From NCBI GenBank assembly GCA_029865515.1, contig JAOUGQ010000190.1, positions 1 to 6,049 on the forward strand: a stretch of 6,049 nucleotides of DNA. Reading direction: 5' to 3'. Origin of the DNA: Nitrospirota bacterium. GTDB taxonomy: Bacteria > Nitrospirota > Nitrospiria > Nitrospirales > UBA8639. The notes beneath the pieces are model-generated. The model saw nothing but the letters and a program-made list of their open reading frames with translations, searched no databases and was not told where the DNA came from. Shown here one piece after another: positions 1 to 5,241 of the stretch (positions are counted from its first letter, which is position 1; each line of letters opens with the position of its first letter). The translations under genes were made by a program, and so were the position numbers.

Positions 1-47
1 TTTGAACCATGAGGAACCGAGACTTTTCCGTCGTTCGTTTAGGGACG

Positions 48-66
48 GTCGGGTTCCGAACCCGAC
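48..66 (-). terminator. GC-rich hairpin after the last gene, candidate operon end
   Basis: GTCGGGTTCCGAACCCGAC is a 19-bp palindrome with 9-bp arms around one central base. It begins 2 nt beyond the TAG (69-71) of the small His/Cys-rich gene. Position and stem strength suit a terminator or a 3' end-protecting hairpin. No T-tract follows on either strand, so a classic intrinsic terminator is not shown. It could also be a unit of a dispersed palindromic repeat. No gene is visible in the remaining bases 1-47. Confidence 0.45.
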
Positions 67-68
67 GG

Positions 69-431
69 CTATCCATGAACCAAAGAAAGAACGGGCGGGC
101 CGCGGGGAGAGAAGCTGTGTATTGGGAAGGTTTGAGTAAGAGTCTGGACAGGTTTCAGATGCCAGAACATGAGGACAAGAAAAAGAGCTGAACAGTGAGA
201 AGCCGGACTGGCACCTGAGGCAATCTGGGCAACATGACACGCCCACTTGCAAAGCATTGCGTTGGATGCAGCCGGGTGGGAGTGATGGGTGGGATTGGGA
301 TCCAAGGAGGTTGGAGTACAGAAGGCGCCTGCACCCAACAAGGCGACGTGTAACCCAAGCAAAAGAGTAATAAGACAATTCGCCAATCGTGGTGAAGAGA
401 GTCTGAATGTGGCCGGTAATAAGTGCTTCAT
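69..431 (-). CDS. Small His/Cys-rich membrane or exported protein, possibly metal-related (DUF2946/CopL-like style)
   Basis: This 120-aa ORF starts 14 nt after the exbD stop on the same strand. Residues 16-37 (LANCLITLLLGLHVALLGAGAF) are a signal anchor or membrane helix, and 80-92 (CSALFLVLMFWHL) a second hydrophobic stretch. Between them lies a His/Cys-rich segment: THHSH (48-52) and CKWACH (61-66), with Cys38 and His79-Cys80 nearby. The tail FSPRGPPVLS is like the RGPP/RAPP endings I recall in small metal-associated periplasmic proteins of the DUF2946/CopL style; that comparison is from memory and unchecked. No strong ribosome site is visible (weak TGGTCC only), so coupling to exbD would be needed. 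Support is position, sensible topology and the hairpin just after its stop. An ORF on the opposite strand is less plausible. A role in metal handling alongside the TonB system is inference. Confidence 0.6.
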   Translation of the reverse strand: MKHLLPATFRLSSPRLANCLITLLLGLHVALLGAGAFCTPTSLDPNPTHHSHPAASNAMLCKWACHVAQIASGASPASHCSALFLVLMFWHLKPVQTLTQTFPIHSFSPRGPPVLSLVHG

Positions 432-445
432 TGAGGACCAGGCGC

Positions 446-856
446 TTACGGTTCCGAGTCGGGTTTCGTGGCAATGGCCATGTTTGGAATACCGGCTAAT
501 CGAATGATATCCATCACTTTAATCACCCGGCCATGGGGAACCTGTTCATCGGCATTAATGACTAATGATGGTTCGGGATCGGTTTGCCGAAGACTGGCCA
601 GCCGCAATTTCAGCTCCGGTAACTTGATTGGCTCCTTGTTGTAATAGAGCGCCCCTTCACGGGTGAGCGTGAGTGAAATTTGATCGGGGACTTTATCTGT
701 TGAGGATTCGGCAGTCGGAAGGGAGACAGGCATCCCATGCTGAATGGTCATGGACAGCGTGGCGATCATGAAAAACACCAACAGAAAAAACATGGTGTCG
801 ATCATGGGAATAATTTCGATCCTAGCCTTCTTTTTCACGGAAGCGGGAAGTTTCAT
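446..856 (-). CDS. exbD: ExbD / TolR-family proton channel subunit
   Basis: This 136-aa protein has a basic cytoplasmic tip (MKLPASVKKKARIE), one membrane helix (about 15-34, IIPMIDTMFFLLVFFMIATL) and a periplasmic domain. Asp20 in PMID is the equivalent of Asp25 of E. coli ExbD, the protonatable residue of the channel. The periplasmic part keeps the usual ExbD order: ISLTLTREGALYYNKEPIKLPEL, then PSLVINADEQVPHGRVIKVMDIIRLAGIPNMAIAT. Length is normal for the family. The ATG overlaps the exbB stop by 4 nt (853-856), so the two channel subunits are translationally coupled, as is common. Stop TAA is at 446-448, 14 nt before the next small gene. Confidence 0.94.
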   Translation of the reverse strand: MKLPASVKKKARIEIIPMIDTMFFLLVFFMIATLSMTIQHGMPVSLPTAESSTDKVPDQISLTLTREGALYYNKEPIKLPELKLRLASLRQTDPEPSLVINADEQVPHGRVIKVMDIIRLAGIPNMAIATKPDSEP

Positions 857-1458
857 GAGCCTGATGGAGCCTTGATTTCTTGAAGGGTGGCCTGAAGCTG
901 CGTGGCATATTGTTCGATGCGTTCAGTTTCCTGTTCAACTTGCGAAAGAAAATAATTATAGGGAATGAGCGTGATGACGGCGACACAAATTCCTGCAGCA
1001 GTGCAGATCAGGGCTTCAGCCACACCGCCGGTGACCGCGTGAGGATTTCCTAATCCCGTTTTAGCCATGATGCCAAAGGAATCGATCATCCCGATGATCG
1101 TGCCCAGGAGTCCCAGCAAAGGTCCTAATGTGATGACCGTATCCAGGGCTGGTAACCCCCGCTTCAGCCGGGACACCTCCGCGATTCCCGCGGCTTCCAT
1201 AGCTTTGTCGGGTTGTTGCTCACGATGGAGAATGCCCGCGGCAAGAACCCGGAGTGTGGGACTGTGCCGTTGTTCGGCCAATGTCAGCGCATCTGCAAAT
1301 TTCCCCTGCCCCGCCAGTTTGAGCATCCGCTCCCCGAGCCGGCTGAAGCGTAACGATCGGAACTGAAGTCCACGCTCGATGGTGATGGTCAGAGCTAATA
1401 GCGAACAGCCTAAGATAGGGATCATCATCCATCCGCCACCCATGAGTAATTGAATCAT
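853..1458 (-). CDS. exbB: ExbB / TolQ / MotA-family proton channel subunit
   Basis: This 201-aa inner-membrane protein has three membrane helices: about 9-28 (WMMIPILGCSLLALTITIER), 105-128 and 148-170. The family hallmark GPLLGLLGTIIGMIDSF spans 112-128, and AEALICTAAGICVAVITLIPYNYF closes helix 3 (147-170). Thr120 and Thr153 match the polar channel threonines Thr148 and Thr181 of E. coli ExbB. The family forms a pentameric ring around ExbD and uses the proton gradient to drive TonB. It is somewhat shorter than E. coli ExbB (244 aa), a size common in TolQ/ExbB homologues of other phyla. TolQ or another MotA-like role cannot be fully excluded from sequence, but linkage to two tonB genes argues for ExbB. 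It is the first gene after TonB-2 (26-nt gap) and overlaps exbD by ATGA. Confidence 0.93.
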   Translation of the reverse strand: MIQLLMGGGWMMIPILGCSLLALTITIERGLQFRSLRFSRLGERMLKLAGQGKFADALTLAEQRHSPTLRVLAAGILHREQQPDKAMEAAGIAEVSRLKRGLPALDTVITLGPLLGLLGTIIGMIDSFGIMAKTGLGNPHAVTGGVAEALICTAAGICVAVITLIPYNYFLSQVEQETERIEQYATQLQATLQEIKAPSGS

Positions 1459-1464
1459 TCTTAA

Positions 1465-1470
1465 CTCCCT
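1465..1470 (-). promoter_or_regulatory. Strong ribosome binding site of exbB
   Basis: AGGGAG sits 6 nt upstream of the ATG at 1458 and fixes that start. It is the best Shine-Dalgarno match in the operon. The neighbouring genes that start by overlap have weak ones, suggesting that ExbB translation is initiated independently and perhaps more strongly. Confidence 0.75.
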
Positions 1471-1484
1471 TCTCTTCGCGTCGC

Positions 1485-2381
1485 TTAACTATTTAAATCA
1501 AATTTAATGGGAATGTCGACCCATTTGGCAATGGGGAAGTTTCCATCTTTCGCCGGCTGAAACTTCCAGGTTTTGACGGCTTCTTGTGCGGCCAGGTCCA
1601 ATGCCTCATGGCCGCAACTTTTTCTAATTTCCACCTGGCTGGGGATCCCATCAGTTGTAATCAGTGTTCGAACAATGACGGTCCCTTCCCATCCGGATTC
1701 TCTCGCCACACGGGGATACAGAGGCTTGGAGGAGGATACAATCATTGGCTTTGAAGTTGAGGACCCTGCTGAAATCGGTGGTGGGGCTTTTAACGCGGGA
1801 GGAGACATGTGGCTTTGTGGGGGAGGAAGAGTGTGTTGAGCTATTGGTTGCTGGCTGTTCAAATGTAATGGAATCCTCGCAGGGGGTTGTTCCCGCTGCG
1901 GTGTAGCCGGTGAGAGTGGAGGTCTCTGATCTGGTCGATGGGGAACGGCCATTTTCATCATTTGACGACTCTTGATGGCCTGATCCGCCCGTGTGTCTTT
2001 AAGCATCGGTTGTGCCTGAGGGACAGGTGGCAATGGTGCCAAAGGTAAGGAAGGTGTCGATTTGAGCGAGGGTTGCAACGGTGGTGCCGGTGTGGACTGA
2101 ATAGGTTGCTGGGGCCGGGGAGGAGGGGGCGTAGGTTGAGAGGGACTCGGACGGACCGGTGTCAGCGGGTTCGTGGGAGGTTGTGGAGCCGGACTGGCTT
2201 CTTGAAGGGCCGGCACTAATTTCACCTGGATTGTGGGCGTGGGGTCTTTGACCGTGGGGAGGCTTGGAAGATACGCCAGCCCTGCAAGCAGGGCTGCATG
2301 AAGAATCGCGCTACCCAAGGCGCTCAAGAGAAAGACCCGATTCCCGGAATCGGATGAAGGATATTGAATGGTTGTGGTCAT
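1485..2381 (-). CDS. tonB: Long proline-rich TonB energy transducer (TonB-2)
   Basis: This 298-aa protein has canonical TonB architecture. Residues 16-40 form a membrane helix containing SAILH, whose Ser24-x3-His28 matches the Ser16-x3-His20 pair that E. coli TonB needs to couple with ExbB/ExbD. Residues about 45-210 are a long spacer very rich in proline (PTPPPPRPQQP, PAPPLQP and others) able to span the periplasm. Residues 219-298 are the TonB C-terminal domain (KPLYPRVARESGWEG, ITTDG, EAVKTWKFQPAK, DIPIKFDL). This domain aligns without gaps to TonB-1 with 40 identities in 80 positions by my count. The ATG at 2381 overlaps the TPR stop (ATGA) and has only a weak ribosome site, so translation is probably coupled. 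ExbB follows after 26 nt. It is the more standard of the two TonBs and the likelier main partner of the motor. Confidence 0.93.
   Translation of the reverse strand: MTTTIQYPSSDSGNRVFLLSALGSAILHAALLAGLAYLPSLPTVKDPTPTIQVKLVPALQEASPAPQPPTNPLTPVRPSPSQPTPPPPRPQQPIQSTPAPPLQPSLKSTPSLPLAPLPPVPQAQPMLKDTRADQAIKSRQMMKMAVPHRPDQRPPLSPATPQREQPPARIPLHLNSQQPIAQHTLPPPQSHMSPPALKAPPPISAGSSTSKPMIVSSSKPLYPRVARESGWEGTVIVRTLITTDGIPSQVEIRKSCGHEALDLAAQEAVKTWKFQPAKDGNFPIAKWVDIPIKFDLNS
2277..2296 (-). other. Strong hairpin with CUUG tetraloop inside tonB-2 mRNA
   Basis: In the transcript, nucleotides 86-105 of the gene read CAGCCCUG-CUUG-CAGGGCUG: an uninterrupted 8-bp stem closed by a G-C pair over CUUG, a loop type known to be especially stable. 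It lies in the codons for the membrane helix. Chance and codon choice (Ala/Leu/Gly) are possible explanations; a translational or RNA-stability role is only a hypothesis. Confidence 0.4.
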
Positions 2382-3430
2382 GATTTGGTTCGTTTTAAGA
2401 GTTTTTGGATTCGTTCATCCTCTCCCCCAAGCCTCACGTATTCTTCATAGTATTTGAGAGCTTGTTGGGGAGCGTTGCGGTGGAACTCATACAACAGCCC
2501 GAGATTATAATGGCCTTCGGCTAACTGCGGATTCAAGGTCAAGGCTGTTCGATATTCTTCTTCCGCTTGATCAATTTTGGACAGGGCTGCATACACCACT
2601 CCCAGATTGACGTGAGCCACCGCATTGTTTTTGTCGAGTTTGGTGACGTGTTCAAACGCCTGTGCAGCTTCCTGAAAGGCTTCCTTTTGTCGGTAGAGGA
2701 CGCCTAAGTTGAAATAGGGATCTACCAGCGTACTATTCAGGCTGACGACATGTTGGTAGGCCTGAATGGCTTTGTCCACTTGCTCGCCTTGTTGCGCAAG
2801 TGATCCGGCCATTAACCACCCATTGATATATGTGGGATGGTGGGAGATCAGTTGATCAACGTAAGGTTGGGCTTCAGCGGGTTTCTGCTCGTGTACCAGC
2901 CAAAATGCCATGCCGTATAACGAATCGACTCCATGAGGATCGAGTTCTAAGACAGCCTGATGGGCTTGAATGGCTTTTAGGGCTTGTTGTTGCTGATCAT
3001 AGAAAGCCGCCAGGGCGATGCGGGCTTCCAAAAACTTTGGATAGCTCTTCAAGGCACGGTTAAAGGATTCTTCGGCTTTTGGCCATTGGGATTGTTGCTG
3101 GTAGATGAAGCCAAGGTCGACATACGCTTGGGCGAACTGCGGGTAGGCGTCTACCGCCCGTTGCAATTCACTGATGGCCTTGTCCGGTTTTCCCATATTG
3201 CTCAGGACTAATCCCAGAAGATGGTGGGCTTCGGCGTATCCAGGGTACAGTGCCAACGCGCGTTCTAACGGGGCTATGGCCGCAGTCCATTCCTCTTGTT
3301 GATAGGATGCAAAGGCTTGCGCCAGAAGATCCTGGGCTTCGCCGGCTCGGCTGGAGGCACTCCCTATGCAGAGATGGGCGAGAAGGAGAAATAGTCCGAT
3401 TTGCCTGATTTTTGAAAGAAGTGGTGTCAT
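2378..3430 (-). CDS. Exported nine-repeat TPR protein between two tonB genes
   Basis: This 350-aa protein starts at the ATG at 3430. There AAAAGAG (3438-3444) stands 7 nt upstream, and the product opens with a clear signal sequence (MTPLLSKIRQIGLFLLLAHLCIG, then SASSRAGEA, with cleavage around residues 26-29). The longer in-frame start at 3538 would overlap TonB-1 by 77 nt and bury the signal peptide, so I reject it. From residue 31 to about 336 the chain is nine consecutive 34-residue TPR units with no gaps (repeat starts 31, 65, 99, 133, 167, 201, 235, 269, 303). Typical positions are kept (for example AYVDLGFIYQQQSQWPKAEESFNRAL and AHVNLGVVYAALSKIDQAEEEYRTAL), followed by a basic tail (KLLKRTKS). 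TPR solenoids are protein-binding scaffolds, so this is probably a periplasmic adaptor for the TonB machinery. TPR genes near TonB systems are known in other bacteria, but the partner here is inferred. Its TGA overlaps the TonB-2 ATG (ATGA). Confidence 0.9.
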   Translation of the reverse strand: MTPLLSKIRQIGLFLLLAHLCIGSASSRAGEAQDLLAQAFASYQQEEWTAAIAPLERALALYPGYAEAHHLLGLVLSNMGKPDKAISELQRAVDAYPQFAQAYVDLGFIYQQQSQWPKAEESFNRALKSYPKFLEARIALAAFYDQQQQALKAIQAHQAVLELDPHGVDSLYGMAFWLVHEQKPAEAQPYVDQLISHHPTYINGWLMAGSLAQQGEQVDKAIQAYQHVVSLNSTLVDPYFNLGVLYRQKEAFQEAAQAFEHVTKLDKNNAVAHVNLGVVYAALSKIDQAEEEYRTALTLNPQLAEGHYNLGLLYEFHRNAPQQALKYYEEYVRLGGEDERIQKLLKRTKS

Positions 3431-3461
3431 AAATAGACTCTTTTGGGCAATTTTCTCAGGG

Positions 3462-4133
3462 TTATTGAAGCAAATCAAATCGAATGGGCAGTGCAACGGT
3501 GGAAGCCACCGCGAATTCCCCATTTTTGGCCGGTTCAAAAGACCACGTTTTCACCGCCTGCACGGCACTGTCGTCTAAGATAGGAAATCCCGAACTTTCC
3601 TGAACCGCGGCCTGCCTGACGGTACCCTCAGCGGTAATGTGCGCGCGTATCACGACCTTCCCTTGCCAGCCTTGCTCTCTGGCCATTCTCGGATAAAGAG
3701 GGCGTTCGGTTTTCAGTGGCTTGACGCTTATGAAACGCCCGCGTGCCTTCCCGGCCTGGTCGATGAGAGTTCGGGGAATAGACTGCTGCGGCAGGTTGAT
3801 GACATGAAGATCCGGAAGCGCCAGGGAGTGAAATGTCGAGGTCGGCCAGGGGTGGTTGAAAGTGGGCAAAGGAAATGAAAGCGTTCTGGGGACTTTTGTC
3901 ACAGTTGTTCCCGTCACTTCAATGACCTCTAATGTTTCAATTTCGGGTTCCGGGGATACCTCTGGAAAGGCTTGAGGAACCCAAAAGAGAGAGCCTAACC
4001 ATATTAGCGGTACCATGGTCAGGGCATAGAAGAAAGGCATGGATGTCCCATGTTTCCAAAATGTTAAGAGGGTGGGAAACATCACGTTTCCGGTGTGAAG
4101 GTTTGGCATGAGAGATACATTTCTCAGATACAT
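3462..4133 (-). CDS. Short TonB-family energy transducer (TonB-1)
   Basis: This 223-aa protein has a C-terminal TonB domain (residues 144-223): PLYPRMAREQGWQG, then ITAEGTV, SSG, LDDSAVQAVKTWSFEPAK and a final PIRFDL, the classic TonB_C signature. In the family this domain contacts the TonB box of outer-membrane receptors and passes on energy from ExbB/ExbD. A hydrophobic segment at about 33-53 anchors it in the inner membrane. Just before it, PTLLTFWKHG (20-29) lines up with PTLLSVCIHG of E. coli TonB, so Thr24/His28 may replace the Ser16/His20 pair. Lys27 inside that stretch is unusual for a membrane helix. The spacer between membrane and C-terminal domain is only about 90 residues and only mildly proline-rich. 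The start at 4133 overlaps the previous stop (TGATG); ATGs at 4109 and 4082 are alternatives. It is followed after 31 nt by the TPR gene. Confidence 0.88.
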   Translation of the reverse strand: MYLRNVSLMPNLHTGNVMFPTLLTFWKHGTSMPFFYALTMVPLIWLGSLFWVPQAFPEVSPEPEIETLEVIEVTGTTVTKVPRTLSFPLPTFNHPWPTSTFHSLALPDLHVINLPQQSIPRTLIDQAGKARGRFISVKPLKTERPLYPRMAREQGWQGKVVIRAHITAEGTVRQAAVQESSGFPILDDSAVQAVKTWSFEPAKNGEFAVASTVALPIRFDLLQ

Positions 4134-5014
4134 CAGTAGGTATCCAAGAGCTTTGTGCGTAAGGATTGATATTCTTCTTCCGTAATTAACCTATCGTGTT
4201 TGGCCTGTTCCAATTCCCGTAATTGTTCGGCAAGAGTTTTATGGGCTGACTGGTCAGGGACTCCAAGGGAGTCCTCGAGTGGTTTTTGCGTCGTCGGTTC
4301 TTGAGGTGTGTGCCCGTAGTCGATAATGACATGTTGGGGAAGGGCCGTAATAAGGTTTTCCCACACTGGTAGTGGTTGTACGGTGCCGGTTGGTCCTGGA
4401 ATCAGATCATACCCGGGATGAGAGAGGACTTTTAAGGGGTTTGCTCGAGCTTGCATGATTTCCATCTTGCCTATTGTTGGATGTCGATAATTCGCTAATT
4501 GAAAATGCAATCTCCCTTCCTGGATATAGCATCCGCCTGATGTGAGGAGGGCGGTGTCCTGAGGTTGTGGATCTTCAATGAAGAACAGGGCTTCTTCTAA
4601 TGGCGTGGCCCCCTGGAGAGCTTGACTGAGGTGTTTTGAAAGAAATGCGATGACGGCTGGTGAGAAGGCCGGTGAGGATTCTGGCAGGCGGGGCACTGCC
4701 ATATAAGCAAAATTATTTTCAAGCGAGGAAGCCGGTCGAGGATTCACGGTAAAGGATCCAAGAATCTTGGCAAGCGTGAGTTCGGATACAGTGGCCGGAT
4801 GACTATGGTTAAGCTGGTTCGCTCGAGCCGTGACCTCAAGACGGACGAATCGATGCTGGTCCTCAAATGTCATTCTAGATACGGGGGTTGTTGGACTACA
4901 GCCAAGTGTCATGCATATGTCTAAAGTCAAAATAGCCATGACCATGAAGCACCTGGAAGGAGAGGCAATCATATCAATGAACCCACTACGTGACCTCCCA
5001 AGTACATTAACCAT
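4133..5014 (-). CDS. Probable lipoprotein / exported protein with C-terminal SHOCT-like domain, first gene of the TonB operon
   Basis: This protein of up to 293 aa is not one I recognise. The N-terminus has a hydrophobic stretch (about residues 23-38) ending in MTLGC, so Cys39 could be lipidated. The lipobox is imperfect, with Thr at -3 instead of the usual Leu. The first ATG (5014) has no visible ribosome site. Starts at 4972 (MIASPSRCF, giving a 24-residue leader before the Cys) or 4945 (MVMAIL, with AGG 7 nt upstream) would give more normal signal peptides. Residues about 45-240 form a mixed, presumably periplasmic domain of unknown fold. The last 35 residues (TLAEQLRELEQAKHDRLITEEEY...) match the SHOCT pattern, a short amphipathic pair of helices with the LITEEEY turn, often C-terminal and thought to mediate oligomerisation. 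Its TGA overlaps the ATG of TonB-1 by 1 nt, so the two are probably translationally coupled and work together. Confidence 0.7.
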   Translation of the reverse strand: MVNVLGRSRSGFIDMIASPSRCFMVMAILTLDICMTLGCSPTTPVSRMTFEDQHRFVRLEVTARANQLNHSHPATVSELTLAKILGSFTVNPRPASSLENNFAYMAVPRLPESSPAFSPAVIAFLSKHLSQALQGATPLEEALFFIEDPQPQDTALLTSGGCYIQEGRLHFQLANYRHPTIGKMEIMQARANPLKVLSHPGYDLIPGPTGTVQPLPVWENLITALPQHVIIDYGHTPQEPTTQKPLEDSLGVPDQSAHKTLAEQLRELEQAKHDRLITEEEYQSLRTKLLDTY

Positions 5015-5078
5015 TGTTATCTGTATGTTGATATTGCGTTTTTGAAAAAGCTCTTAAGGCTATGTCGAACCACTTAAT

Positions 5079-5093
5079 CAAGATGCCATCTTG
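5079..5093. promoter_or_regulatory. 15-bp dyad, candidate operator upstream of the TonB operon
   Basis: CAAGATGCCATCTTG has two 7-bp arms mirrored around a central C. The symmetry resumes beyond one mismatch on each side (AA at 5076-5077 with TT at 5095-5096). It lies 65 bp upstream of the ATG at 5014, which is a normal place for a repressor or activator site. It does not resemble a Fur box (GATAATGATAATCATTATC-like). I could not find a convincing -35/-10 pair next to it, so the regulatory role is inferred from symmetry and position only. Confidence 0.35.
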
Positions 5094-5134
5094 TTTGACA
5101 TTTTCATGAGGCAGAGAGAAACGTTTCAGGAAGG

Positions 5135-5181
5135 AGAATAGTCAGATTAAAACCGACAACCAGCCTCAATCTGACTATTCT
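5135..5181. repeat. Perfect 14-bp inverted repeat, possible terminator of the beta-barrel gene
   Basis: The arm at 5135-5148 (AGAATAGTCAGATT) is the exact reverse complement of the arm at 5168-5181, with a 19-nt spacer. It starts 60 nt beyond the stop of the beta-barrel gene, where a transcript terminator would be expected. However, the stem is AT-rich, the loop is long, and neither strand has a T-tract right after the stem, so it does not meet the usual intrinsic-terminator pattern. An RNA-stability hairpin or a protein-binding dyad are alternatives. The repeat is certain; its role is not. Confidence 0.7.
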
Positions 5182-5241
5182 GTGTTCCCTCCCTTATCCC
5201 CCTATTGCTTCCCATGAAAAATTTTTATGCCATGTTTTCTG

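Noticed and set aside
155..358. Minus-strand ORF of 67 aa in another frame of the last gene.
   Set aside because: It lies fully within the 120-aa ORF, which has better topology and sits right after exbD.
9..507. Plus-strand ORFs at 9-191 and 289-507.
   Set aside because: No ribosome site or recognisable domain; they run opposite the small His/Cys-rich gene and exbD and look like shadows.
1845..2245. Low-complexity G/T-rich stretch as a DNA repeat array.
   Set aside because: It is the coding strand complement of the TonB-2 proline-rich spacer; there is no regular repeat unit.
3431..3538. Longer N-terminus for the TPR protein starting at 3538.
   Set aside because: It overlaps the tonB-1 coding end by 77 nt and would bury a clear signal peptide that begins at the ATG at 3430.
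5073..5092. TGGCA...TTG on the minus strand as a sigma-54 promoter.
   Set aside because: The spacing between the GG and the TTG elements is too short for the -24/-12 arrangement.
5095..5123. TTGACA at 5095-5100 as a plus-strand -35 box.
   Set aside because: No -10-like hexamer at 16-18 nt and no plus-strand gene downstream.
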